Shown here one piece after another: positions 42,196 to 50,396 of a stretch of DNA of 64,000 bases. Position 1 is the stretch's first letter. Each line of letters starts with the position of its first letter. The translations under genes and the position numbers were made by a program. Where the stretch lies: the NCBI RefSeq assembly GCF_900169365.1, contig NZ_FXZH01000020.1:21119-85118 (forward strand), in the 5' to 3' direction. The DNA comes from Brevibacterium sp. 239c. Its GTDB lineage: Bacteria; Actinomycetota; Actinomycetes; Actinomycetales; Brevibacteriaceae. Under the pieces are notes generated by a model, which was not told the origin of the DNA, searched no databases, and saw nothing but the letters and a program-made list of their open reading frames with translations.

Positions 42196-42588
42196 GTGGC
42201 TGCAAAGAAATCTCATCTCCCGATCGCGTTGACCGTCGACCTCGTCCTGGTCGTCCTATTCACCATCATCGGTCATTACACACATTCTCATAATTTCGAA
42301 CTCCAGGGTCTCATGACCACAGCGTGGCCGTTCCTGGCCGGGCTCGGCATCGCTTGGCTTCTCTCGGCGGTCTGGGACCGCCCGATCTCTCCTTTGGCCA
42401 CGGGGACCGCGGTGTGGGCGATCACCGTCCTGCTCGGACTCGTGATTCGCGCTCTGACAGGTGAGGGCACCGCTGGACCATTCGTCATCGTCGCCGCGAG
42501 CCTCAACCTCATCACCTTGGTCGGTTGGCGCATCATCGCCACAGCAGTGACCGGCGGCGGCAGCACTGCTCGTCGACGCCGCCGCTGA
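42196..42588 (+). CDS. DUF3054 family membrane protein
   Basis: A 130-residue membrane protein with four hydrophobic segments (ALTVDLVLVVLFTIIG, WPFLAGLGIAWLLSAVW, GTAVWAITVLLGLVI and FVIVAASLNLITLVGW) and a basic tail (RRRRR). The fold and layout match DUF3054. The start is a GTG at 42196, 32 bases from the divergent dop start, so the two share a promoter region. It separates mpa from dop and is the only plus-strand gene in this stretch. Function is unknown. Confidence 0.82.
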   Translation: MAAKKSHLPIALTVDLVLVVLFTIIGHYTHSHNFELQGLMTTAWPFLAGLGIAWLLSAVWDRPISPLATGTAVWAITVLLGLVIRALTGEGTAGPFVIVAASLNLITLVGWRIIATAVTGGGSTARRRRR

Positions 42589-42666
42589 GCACCATCTCTG
42601 ACTCAGGATGATTACTGTCTTACTCCGCTGATCGTAGCTCCTGAAGCCGACCGCGTACGGGGCGAA

Positions 42667-44319
42667 TCAGACCAGGTCTGAATTGGGGTACACCTCGGCG
42701 ATGTCCGATTCCAACGGAACCGCTGGGGCACCTCGCGTCGTGTCCAGGTGCATCATCCGCAGATGCGTCACTCGCTCCCCCTTGCGCCCGGAGATCCGTG
42801 CCCACTCGTCAGGGTTCGTCGTATTGGGCAGGTCCTCGTGCTCGCTGAACTCTTCGGCGATGGCCTCTTCGAAGTGCTGGGGCTGGAGTCCGCGTTCGCC
42901 GGTTTCCAGCAGCGACTTGATCGCACTCTTCTTGGCCCGGTCCACGATGTTATGAATCATGGCACCGGAGGCGAAGTCTGCGAAGTGGAGTACTTCCTTC
43001 GCTCCGTCGGCATAGGTGACCTCGACGAACTCGTTCTCCGGTGACAGCGCATACATGCGGTCGACACAGAATGAGATCAGAGATGACACCGCCTCGGCGG
43101 GGGTTTCATGACCGGTCAGCACACTCGGGTGCAGAGGCAGTTCGGCGGTGAGGTACTTCTCGAAGATGTCACGTGCCGCATCAGCATCAGGACGTTCGAT
43201 GCGGATCTTCACATCGAGACGACCGGGACGCAGAATTGCGGGGTCGATGAGGTCTTCGCGGTTCGAAGCGCCGATGACGATGACGTTGTCGAGCTGCTCG
43301 ACGCCGTCGATCTCGGTCAGCAGCTGCGGCACGATGGTCGTCTCCACGTCCGAGGATTTGCCGGTACCGCGGGTGCGGAACAGAGATTCCATCTCATCGA
43401 AGAAGACGACGACGGGGAACCCTGCTGAGGCTTTCTCCCTCGCACGGGCGAAGATGAGGCGGAGCTGACGTTCGGTCTCGCCGACGTACTTGTCCAGCAG
43501 CTCCGGTCCCTTGATGTTGAGGAAGTAGGTTTTGCGGGACTGACCTGCGCCGGTCCGGTCGGCCAGGGAGTTGGCCACGGCTTTCGCGATCAGAGTCTTG
43601 CCGCAGCCGGGAGGGCCGTAGAGCAGGATGCCCTTCGGCGGTTTGAGTCCGTGTTCGGTGTAGAGCTGCGGATGTTCGAAGGGCAGCTCCACTGCGTCCT
43701 TGATCTGACCGATCTGATCGGCCAGCCCACCGATGTCGGAGTAGGTGATGTCGGGGACCTCTTCGAGCAGCAGCGAAGAGACCTCGGGCTTCTCGACGAC
43801 CTGGAGCGCATAGTGCGTGCGGGTATCGACGACCACGGCGTCACCGACGCGCAGACCGGCATCGACGAGGTCCTCGCCGAGGATGAACACCTGCTCGTCA
43901 TCGCCGGGTGCGCCGACGAGGATCCGGGTGTCGTCGACGAACTCGCGCACGTTGACGACCGAGCCGACCGGGGCGAAGGAACCGGTTCCGATGATGACGA
44001 GACCCTCGGAGAGAAGCACGTCGGTACCGGCACGCAGCTGTTTCGGCTCCACCTCGGGTCCGACGGCTACGCGCATGCGGCGGCCGCCGACGATGACGTC
44101 GGCGCTAAGCCCCGACTCTTCCACCGCGATGAGGGTGCCCCAGTTGTTGGGCGGCTCCGTCAGTCGACGGGCTTCTTCTTTGATCCTGTTCAGCTCGTCG
44201 CGAGCTGTGCGCAGGGTCTTCGACAGAGCTTCATTGCGTTTCCCGGCGCTGAAGAGCTGTTGGCGCAATGACGCTGTGTCCTCGCGCTGACGCTGTGCTT
44301 CGGGCGTGGTCTCGGTCAT
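42667..44319 (-). CDS. mpa: Proteasome-associated ATPase Mpa/ARC
   Basis: A 550-residue AAA+ unfoldase. An N-terminal coiled coil (about 8-55) captures Pup, two OB-type domains occupy about 60-190, and the AAA module has Walker A GPPGCGKT (235-242), pore-loop LDKYVGETE and Walker B VVVFFDEMESLF (303-314). The C-terminal tail after RVTHLRMM ends in YPNSDLV. Characterised Mpa/ARC end in GQYL, which docks into the PrcA pockets; that motif is missing here and not found in other reading frames, though the pocket lysine of PrcA is kept. Its start overlaps trmI by four bases. Confidence 0.93.
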   Translation of the reverse strand: MTETTPEAQRQREDTASLRQQLFSAGKRNEALSKTLRTARDELNRIKEEARRLTEPPNNWGTLIAVEESGLSADVIVGGRRMRVAVGPEVEPKQLRAGTDVLLSEGLVIIGTGSFAPVGSVVNVREFVDDTRILVGAPGDDEQVFILGEDLVDAGLRVGDAVVVDTRTHYALQVVEKPEVSSLLLEEVPDITYSDIGGLADQIGQIKDAVELPFEHPQLYTEHGLKPPKGILLYGPPGCGKTLIAKAVANSLADRTGAGQSRKTYFLNIKGPELLDKYVGETERQLRLIFARAREKASAGFPVVVFFDEMESLFRTRGTGKSSDVETTIVPQLLTEIDGVEQLDNVIVIGASNREDLIDPAILRPGRLDVKIRIERPDADAARDIFEKYLTAELPLHPSVLTGHETPAEAVSSLISFCVDRMYALSPENEFVEVTYADGAKEVLHFADFASGAMIHNIVDRAKKSAIKSLLETGERGLQPQHFEEAIAEEFSEHEDLPNTTNPDEWARISGRKGERVTHLRMMHLDTTRGAPAVPLESDIAEVYPNSDLV

Positions 44320-45398
44320 TGGTCCTCCTTCGACCCTGTGGTGTCCGACTCCTGTGTGTCCGACACTTCTGTGTTCGACTCTTGAGTGTTCGACTCTGAG
44401 GTCGGCAGTTCTTGATTCAAGCGTTTTCCCGCCTCGCGCATGACGCGGCGCAGCTTCTTTCCCTGCGCCACTCTGGCACCGACCGCTTCATCGGTGACTT
44501 CAGGCTTCGTCCAGGCATCAACGTCTTCAGTCGATGCCGGAGCGCCCTGAGGGCGTTTCTTCTTCTCCAACGGGGCCACTCCGGGAGCCATACGTCGAGA
44601 CATGACAAGGAATCCGGTGTGGGCGATCATCCGGTGGTCGGGACGGACTGCGAGCCCATCGACGTGCCACCCTCTGACCATGGCCTCCATCGACTCGGGT
44701 TCGCTGAAGTTCTCCGTGGCGCGCAGGGCTTCGACGAAGCGGGAGAGCTGGGGAACGGTGGCGACGTATGCGATCACGACGCCGCCGGGTACCAGCGCCC
44801 GGCTGACGGCGTCCAACGTGTTCCATGGTGTGAGCATGTCGAGGACGACCCGGTCGACGCTGCCGGGGGCATGGGCCTGAGGCAGTTCGTCGGAGAGATC
44901 GCCTACGGTGACTGACCAGTTGTCCGGTCGACCGTTGAAGAAGTCTGCGATGTTGCCGGCCGCGATGGTAGCGAATTCCTCGCGGAGCTCGAAGGAATGC
45001 ACGGTGCCGGTGGGGCCGACTGCCCGCAGCAGAGCCATGGACAGGGCCCCGGAGCCGACTCCGGCTTCGACGACGGTTGCACCGGGGAAGATATCACCGA
45101 GGGTGACGATCAGACCGGAATCCTTGGGATAGACGACCGCAGCCCCGCGAGGCATAGACAGAACGAAGTCCTCGTACCGCGGGCGGAAGACCTGGAAGTC
45201 GATTCCTCCTGTGTTCGACACGATGATTCCCTCGGTGCGACCGATGATGGCATCGTGTTCGATGAGTCCCTTATGCGTGTGGAACAGCTCCCCCGGAGCC
45301 AGCACAATCGTGTGCATTCGGCCCTTGGGGTCTGTGAGCTGAATCTTCTCGCCGGATTTCAGTGCCCGGTCGGGTTCGGTATGGCTTGCCTCAGTCAT
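44316..45398 (-). CDS. trmI: tRNA (adenine-58-N1)-methyltransferase TrmI
   Basis: A 360-residue methyltransferase that makes m1A58 in the T-loop of tRNA. The catalytic domain spans about 80-275: VVEAGVGSGALSMALLRAVGP is the SAM motif I region, DRVVLDMLTPWN the conserved motif with Asp, and a later HVDGLAVRPDHRMIAHTGF. An N-terminal beta domain (LAPGELFHTHKGLIEHDAIIG) is typical. The last ~30 residues are an Asp/Glu/Ser/Thr repeat encoded by tandem 15-bp units, which is unusual. It is coupled to mpa and lies 46 bases after the M50 gene. Mycobacterial Rv2118c lies near mpa in the same way. Confidence 0.93.
   Translation of the reverse strand: MTEASHTEPDRALKSGEKIQLTDPKGRMHTIVLAPGELFHTHKGLIEHDAIIGRTEGIIVSNTGGIDFQVFRPRYEDFVLSMPRGAAVVYPKDSGLIVTLGDIFPGATVVEAGVGSGALSMALLRAVGPTGTVHSFELREEFATIAAGNIADFFNGRPDNWSVTVGDLSDELPQAHAPGSVDRVVLDMLTPWNTLDAVSRALVPGGVVIAYVATVPQLSRFVEALRATENFSEPESMEAMVRGWHVDGLAVRPDHRMIAHTGFLVMSRRMAPGVAPLEKKKRPQGAPASTEDVDAWTKPEVTDEAVGARVAQGKKLRRVMREAGKRLNQELPTSESNTQESNTEVSDTQESDTTGSKEDQ
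44341..44400. repeat. Four 15-bp tandem repeats at the 3' end of trmI
   Basis: Four adjacent units (44341-44355, 44356-44370, 44371-44385, 44386-44400) follow GTGTYCGACWC plus four variable bases. In frame they encode an ESNTQ/VSDTQ-like tail. Copy number could vary without a frameshift. Confidence 0.75.
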
Positions 45399-45444
45399 GA
45401 TGCGTCCACTCTACGCTGATGAGAAGTGCCTCAGCACACCTGGT

Positions 45445-46605
45445 TCACGCTGCGAGAAGCTCGTCGAAGAATTCCTGCAGATCGATCACGCCGACAAGAG
45501 TATTCTCGTCCATGACCAGGCTGAACTGCGCTTTGGGCCGGTGGGTCAGTGACTCGAGCAGGTGCGGGGCGGTGATGTCCCTCGGGACTCCGATCCATCC
45601 GGCCAGAGGCCTGGCGACCTCGCCTGCCGGGACCTGGTCCAGTGACTCGGCGAGACGCCCAGCCGCTGCATGCCTGTCGACGAGACCGTAGGGCAGGCCC
45701 TTCTGGTCGAGGACGACGATAAGGGTGCGTTCCTTCGCGTTGCCCAATGTGTTCGCGTAGTCGAGAGTGTCGGCAAGATCTGCATCCCAGGTCGCGGCGA
45801 TGGCCGGCTGGATGACCTGTGAGAGGTCGTAGGTCTCCATCTTCCGCGCCCGCTTCGCGTGAGTCGCGGCATCCCCGGCAGAGAACCAGAGCATGATGGC
45901 GATGAGGGACATCCAAGCGACCTGCAGCGGGTCGGGACGATCGCCTGCCAGCAGCGGGGTGATGACCGACCAGCCGATGAAGCCGACTGCGATGACGCGA
46001 CCGACCCAGCTGGCGACGATAGTTCCCAGGTACTGCGAACCGGTCAATCGCCACATCAGGGCTTGCAGCGCCCACCCGCCGTCAAGCGGAATGCCCGGCA
46101 GCAGGTTGATGGCACCGAGTGCGACGTTGGCGAAGGTGACCGCAATGAGCAGGAGCCACGGCACCGAGGCTGGGGAGACTGCGCTCAGGCACCACCAGCC
46201 CAGCAACGCCAAAACGATGTTGACGATGGGACCGACGATGGAGATGACGAAGCTGGTGAGAGCGGCTTTGTCCCGCGGATTCTCGACCTGAGGTTCGAAA
46301 CGGGTGAATCCACCCCAGATATTGAGCTCGATCGCGGCAACCTTGAGTCCATAGAACTGTCCGGCGACGCCGTGCGCCAGTTCGTGGAGGAAGACGGATC
46401 CGAATAGCAGCACCGCGTACGCGAACGCGACGAACCAGGCCCAGATGCCGAGATCGGGCCGAACCGTGTTCACCCAGGGAGCGAACAGGATCGTGATGAC
46501 GATGGCGGCGAGGAACCATGACCATGCCAGGATCACCGGGGCGCCGAGAACTTTCCCCAGGCGTAAGCCCGAAGAGGCACCAGTCTGGTGATTTTTCACG
46601 GCCAT
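45445..46605 (-). CDS. Site-2-type M50 metalloprotease with CBS domains
   Basis: A 386-residue membrane metalloprotease. The zinc site is HELAH (74-78) in a transmembrane helix, and the third ligand is in NLLPGIPLDGGWAL (168-180, Asp of LDG). About six hydrophobic segments make up residues 1-225. The cytoplasmic C-terminus (about 245-386) contains a CBS-domain pair, with LIVVLDQKGLPYGLVDRHAAAG and FSLVMDENTLVGVIDLQEFF. Such SpoIVFB-like proteases cleave membrane regulators, with the CBS module binding a nucleotide. It is 46 bases upstream of trmI on the same strand and may be co-transcribed with trmI and mpa. The substrate is unknown. Confidence 0.9.
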   Translation of the reverse strand: MAVKNHQTGASSGLRLGKVLGAPVILAWSWFLAAIVITILFAPWVNTVRPDLGIWAWFVAFAYAVLLFGSVFLHELAHGVAGQFYGLKVAAIELNIWGGFTRFEPQVENPRDKAALTSFVISIVGPIVNIVLALLGWWCLSAVSPASVPWLLLIAVTFANVALGAINLLPGIPLDGGWALQALMWRLTGSQYLGTIVASWVGRVIAVGFIGWSVITPLLAGDRPDPLQVAWMSLIAIMLWFSAGDAATHAKRARKMETYDLSQVIQPAIAATWDADLADTLDYANTLGNAKERTLIVVLDQKGLPYGLVDRHAAAGRLAESLDQVPAGEVARPLAGWIGVPRDITAPHLLESLTHRPKAQFSLVMDENTLVGVIDLQEFFDELLAA

Positions 46606-46711
46606 CGAAGGAGTTCCTCTTGCTTGGGGTCGGGTGACTTCAGCCTAACAGCGACACGGTCATCGACGTGTTCTGACGCGTCGTGTCAGACCAAGTCGTT
46701 ACAGTGGTGAT

Positions 46712-47521
46712 ATGGCCGAGCTGATCAGTCTGTCGCCCTCGCGGGCCAACGACTTCGTACAATGTCCCTTGAAATTTAGATTCCGCAGTATCGACAAGCT
46801 TCCGGAACCGCCTTCGCAGGCCGCCTTCCGAGGGACCGTCGTCCATTCTGTACTCGAGAAGCTCTTCGCCCTACCCGCTGCCCAGCGGACTCAGGATGTC
46901 GCCGAGTCACTGCTGCGTCCCAGCTGGGACGAACTCGTCGACAAAGACCCGGAAGTGCTCGCGATCTTCGACGAGGAGAGTGAGAAGGAGACATTCTTCA
47001 CAACGGCCGGCAATCTGCTGCGCTCCTACTTCACGCTCGAATTCCCCGAGCACCTCGAACCGGATGAGACGGAGAAGTACGTCCGGACTCAACTCGACAA
47101 TGGCCTGGAGCTGCGCGGCTTCATCGACCGCGTCGATGTCGCACCAGGTGGTGAGAAGCGTCTGGTCGATTACAAGACCGGCAAACAGCCCAAGCCCCAG
47201 TACGGGCGCGAGGCGAACTTCCAGATGGGCTTCTACGCCCTCGTCGAGTACCGCCTCACGGGTGAGCTCGTGCATACGCTCCAGCTCATGTACCTCGGCT
47301 CGCAGAGCATTCTGAAGTCACATCCCACGATGAGTGACATCGAACGCACTCAGTTCGAGATCGAATCGATTTGGAAAGACATCATCGCCTCCGCCGAGGC
47401 GGATCGTTGGCGTCCGAAGAAATCGCCCCTGTGCAACTGGTGCACCTTCAAACCGCTGTGTCCGGCCTGGGGCAACACTCCCCCGCCGACCCCCGAGATC
47501 ACACGGATAGTCGGGACGTGA
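46712..47521 (+). CDS. RecB-family PD-(D/E)XK exonuclease with Fe-S cluster motif
   Basis: A 269-residue single-domain nuclease. It has LSPSRANDFVQCPLKFRFR at the N-terminus (Cys18), FRGTVVHSVLEKLF, LRGFIDRVDV and LVDYKTGKQP (the D...DxK catalytic core), and a C-terminal PLCNWCTFKPLCPAW. Cys18 and the C241-x2-C244-x5-C250 set form the four-cysteine iron-sulfur staple of AddB/RecB-type nucleases. It should be a DNA nuclease in repair; Mycobacterium has a homologue (Rv2119) beside trmI. Its last 23 bases overlap the convergent HAD gene. Confidence 0.9.
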   Translation: MAELISLSPSRANDFVQCPLKFRFRSIDKLPEPPSQAAFRGTVVHSVLEKLFALPAAQRTQDVAESLLRPSWDELVDKDPEVLAIFDEESEKETFFTTAGNLLRSYFTLEFPEHLEPDETEKYVRTQLDNGLELRGFIDRVDVAPGGEKRLVDYKTGKQPKPQYGREANFQMGFYALVEYRLTGELVHTLQLMYLGSQSILKSHPTMSDIERTQFEIESIWKDIIASAEADRWRPKKSPLCNWCTFKPLCPAWGNTPPPTPEITRIVGT

Positions 47522-48158
47522 GTTCTCTCAGGTCAGCCACGGTTCGCCCTTCGAGGCTCGACCACAGGATCCGTCCGGGACGTTCCTCGAGCTGAACCAG
47601 GTGAGGAACGCCGATCGCAATCGTTCCCGCTGCCTCTGCGCTGGCAAGGCCGGGCTTCGAATCCTCGAGCGCCACGCAGGCTCTCGGTTCGAGGCCCAGC
47701 AGCGCCGCACCTTTGAGGTAGGGCTCGGGGTCAGGTTTTCCGGCGCTGACCTCGTCACCGGAGATGAGACCGACGAAGCTGTTCTCGGGACAGGCCGCAA
47801 TGACCGCCTCGGCGAGTCGCCGGTAGGACATCGTGACCATCACGCACGGGATGCCGGCGGTAACGATCGCGTCGAGGAACTCGAGAGCTCCAGGGCGAAA
47901 CGGCACTGATTCCTCGATCTTCGCCACAACCTCGTCGAGAAGTGTGTCGACGATGACAGCGGCAGGAAGGTCGAGTCCGGCATCCTGCATCATCGCGGCT
48001 GAGGTGAGAAGGTCGTTGCCCACGAACTCCAAACCCTGCTCTTCGCTCCAGGCAATGCCGTGCGCGTTCATCAGTTCGGTCTCGGCCCTGATCCAATACG
48101 GTTCCGTATCAACCAGTGTTCCGTCCATGTCCCAGAGGACTGCGGCAGGATTCTTCAT
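47499..48158 (-). CDS. HAD-superfamily phosphatase (beta-phosphoglucomutase-like)
   Basis: A 219-residue HAD hydrolase. Motif I LWDMDGTLVDTEPYW (8-22) has both catalytic Asps, motif II is VMVTMSY (Thr), motif III uses the Lys in SAGKPDPEPYLKGAALLG and motif IV is ALEDSKPGLASAEAAG. A four-helix cap between motifs I and II places it in subfamily I, with phosphorylated sugars or other small metabolites as substrates. The start at 48158 (MKNPAAV) is chosen; a longer frame to 48323 would run into the divergent PAC2 gene, from which it is separated by 22 bases. Confidence 0.9.
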   Translation of the reverse strand: MKNPAAVLWDMDGTLVDTEPYWIRAETELMNAHGIAWSEEQGLEFVGNDLLTSAAMMQDAGLDLPAAVIVDTLLDEVVAKIEESVPFRPGALEFLDAIVTAGIPCVMVTMSYRRLAEAVIAACPENSFVGLISGDEVSAGKPDPEPYLKGAALLGLEPRACVALEDSKPGLASAEAAGTIAIGVPHLVQLEERPGRILWSSLEGRTVADLRELTSRLSV

Positions 48159-48180
48159 GATTCCAGCGTAATCTTGAAGC

Positions 48181-49011
48181 ATGACTTTTCTTCCATCAGG
48201 GTCCGGGGCACTCGTGTTCATTGCCTTCGAGGGACAGGACGCGGATGCCTCCGAAGCCGCCAGTTCACTGGTCAAGGATCTCATCGAGTCATGGGGACTC
48301 AACGACAGTGAGATTTTGGACACCGACGGTTTCTACGAATTCAGATTCTCAGAACCTGAGATCGTCCGAGACGAAACTGGTCGAGCCACGATTGCTTGGC
48401 CGGGAATCGAGGTCCATCGGGGGCAACGCCTGAGCACTCCGGTCACCATCATCCAGGGACACGAGCCGGGACTGAAATGGCGCGAGTTCCTCTCGCTCAT
48501 CCTGTCCCAGATCAGCTCCGACGACAGTGTGGTCCTCCTCGGTGGTCTGCATGCTGAGGTCCCTCACACACGCCCGTTGCCGGTCGTAGCGAACACAGAG
48601 AATACGGCGCTGGCCGCGGATCTCAATATCGACGTCAACGGCTATGCGGGTCCGATCGGCATCCTCGGCCTCCTCGGCGTCGCATGCCACAGGCGAGGAC
48701 TGCAGACGATCAACCTGTGGGTCGGAGTACCCGACTATCTCACCGATTCGCCTTCGCCAAAGGCCGAACTGGCCCTGGCCTCAGCGGTGGAGAAGCACAC
48801 GGGACTCGAGATCGACATCCCCATCCTCGAAGAGGAGAGCCGAGCCTGGGAGCTTGGTGCCGATGAGCTGGTCGCGCTCAACCCACATCTCGTTGAGCTG
48901 CTCAAGGGACTCGAGGAGCTCAATGACTCAACGGAACTGCCCGAAGCCAGCGGCGATGCGATCGCCGCTGAGTTCGAGCGGTATCTGCGCAAGCGCGGCC
49001 GAGACAAATAG
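48181..49011 (+). CDS. PAC2 family protein (proteasome assembly chaperone-like)
   Basis: A 276-residue PAC2-family protein. Conserved parts are ALVFIAFEGQDADASEAASSLVK (start), REFLSLILSQISSDDSVVLLGGLHAEVPHTRP, and GYAGPIGILGLLGVACHRRGLQTINLWVGVPDYL. In eukaryotes PAC2 proteins assist 20S proteasome assembly; the actinobacterial members are structurally related, but that role is unproven. Mycobacterium has one (Rv2125) near its proteasome region. It is divergent from the HAD gene (22 bases). Confidence 0.88.
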   Translation: MTFLPSGSGALVFIAFEGQDADASEAASSLVKDLIESWGLNDSEILDTDGFYEFRFSEPEIVRDETGRATIAWPGIEVHRGQRLSTPVTIIQGHEPGLKWREFLSLILSQISSDDSVVLLGGLHAEVPHTRPLPVVANTENTALAADLNIDVNGYAGPIGILGLLGVACHRRGLQTINLWVGVPDYLTDSPSPKAELALASAVEKHTGLEIDIPILEEESRAWELGADELVALNPHLVELLKGLEELNDSTELPEASGDAIAAEFERYLRKRGRDK

Positions 49012-49055
49012 CCTCAGTCGGCGATCAGGACGTCAGTCGCTCAGGAACATAGGCG

Positions 49056-50315
49056 TCAGGCGTGAAGGTTGATGCCCAACAGGGCATCAACGGCGTCTGC
49101 GACCCGATCTCCGCACACCGGAGCTGTCTCGGCTGCGGCTGAGTCCGCGTAGTGTTCGGCCCATTCATCGAGGATGCCCAGGGCGCGCGGGCTGTCGAGG
49201 TCATCGGCCAGAGACTCACGCAGCAGACCGATGATGTGTCCGCGCAGTCCTTCCCGACATTCGGCCTCGCACATTGCTGCATGTTTCCAGGCCTGCAAGC
49301 GCGCCGAGGCGGTTTCGAGCAGGTCGTCAGTGAAGACCCAGTCGCTGCGGTAGTGGTTGGACAGGAGCACTGTGCGAATTACCATCGGGTCCACGCCCTG
49401 TTCGCGCAGCTTGGAGACCAAGACGAGGTTGCCCTTGGACTTGCTCATCTTCTCACCCTGGTAACCGACCATACCCGTGTGCATATAGGTCCGGGCAAAG
49501 GGAGTCTGCTTCCATGCCGCAGCGTGAGCCGCGCTCATTTCGTGGTGTGGGAACACCAGATCGCTGCCACCGCCCTGAACGTCGACCGGCAGTCCTGCAT
49601 AGTTGTTGGCGATGACGGTGCATTCGATGTGCCAGCCGGGGCGGCCTGGCCCGAGCTTCCCGCCATCCCAGGACGGTTCGCCCTCGCGTGCGGCCTTCCA
49701 CAGCAGTGGGTCGATCTCATTGTCCTTGCCCGGTGTCTCCGGATCACCGCCGCGTTCGGCGGAGAGTTTGGCCATCGTGGCCCGGTCATCGTGGCTGACG
49801 CTGCCGAAGGGCGGGTGGATCGGGGTTGAGACCCGGTAGTACACGTCGCCGTTGTCGAGGGTGTAGGCGGCTCGCGAGTCCACGAGGGCCTCCACCGCTT
49901 CGACGATTTGATCGACTGTCTCAACGACGCCGATATAGTCCTGCGGCGGAATCACGCGCAATGAGCTCATGTCCTCGCGGAACAGTTCGATCTGAGATTC
50001 GGCAAGCTCACGCCAATCCACGCCCGTGGCGTTGGCTCTCTCCAGCAGAGGGTCGTCGACATCGGTCGTGTTCTGCACATAGGTGACATCGAGCCCCGCA
50101 TCTCGCCACACCCGATTGAGCAGGTCGAAGGCAACATAAGTTGCCGCGTGACCAAGATGGGTGGCGTCGTACGGGGTGATTCCACATACATAGAGACCGG
50201 CCGCCTGGTCACGCCCTTTGAGATTGCGTGGGCTCCGAGTGCCGGTGTCGAAGACTGTCGGCACCTTTCCGGAGCTGGTGAGGCGGGGTAGCTGAGGTTC
50301 GGACCATGACTTCAC
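49056..50315 (-). CDS. mshC: Mycothiol biosynthesis ligase MshC
   Basis: A 419-residue CysS-like ligase that joins cysteine to GlcN-inositol in an ATP-dependent step of mycothiol synthesis. It has the zinc/HIGH region CGITPYDATHLGHAATYVAFD (about 41-61), NTTDVDDPLLERA, the middle ERGGDPETPGKDNEIDPLLWKAA and the GWHIECTVIANNY segment, and KMSKSKGNLVLVSKL. It resembles cysteinyl-tRNA synthetase but lacks the tRNA-binding C-terminal domain and has MshC-specific inserts. Mycothiol is the low-molecular-weight thiol of actinobacteria. The GTG at 50315 gives VKSWSEPQLPRL, as in other MshC. Position next to SCO1664/DUF3090 genes matches Mycobacterium Rv2130c. Confidence 0.93.
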   Translation of the reverse strand: MKSWSEPQLPRLTSSGKVPTVFDTGTRSPRNLKGRDQAAGLYVCGITPYDATHLGHAATYVAFDLLNRVWRDAGLDVTYVQNTTDVDDPLLERANATGVDWRELAESQIELFREDMSSLRVIPPQDYIGVVETVDQIVEAVEALVDSRAAYTLDNGDVYYRVSTPIHPPFGSVSHDDRATMAKLSAERGGDPETPGKDNEIDPLLWKAAREGEPSWDGGKLGPGRPGWHIECTVIANNYAGLPVDVQGGGSDLVFPHHEMSAAHAAAWKQTPFARTYMHTGMVGYQGEKMSKSKGNLVLVSKLREQGVDPMVIRTVLLSNHYRSDWVFTDDLLETASARLQAWKHAAMCEAECREGLRGHIIGLLRESLADDLDSPRALGILDEWAEHYADSAAAETAPVCGDRVADAVDALLGINLHA

Positions 50316-50361
50316 GCAGACCAGCCTAACCGAGTCATAGCAGAACGGCACCTCATGTCTC

Positions 50362-50392
50362 CGGCGGGTCTGTTCCCGGGCTGCACCCGCCG
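50362..50392 (-). terminator. Possible weak terminator after SCO1664-family gene
   Basis: CGGCGGGT pairs with ACCCGCCG across a 15-nt loop just after the stop codon at 50397 and before mshC on the same strand. There is no T-run. Confidence 0.35.
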
Positions 50393-50396
50393 TGTG

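Noticed and set aside
50316..50396. A SigR-type promoter before mshC
   Set aside because: GGGAAC occurs on the minus strand but no GTT follows at 18 or 19 bases, so the pattern is incomplete; mshC was therefore not annotated with such a promoter even though its regulon membership would be plausible.
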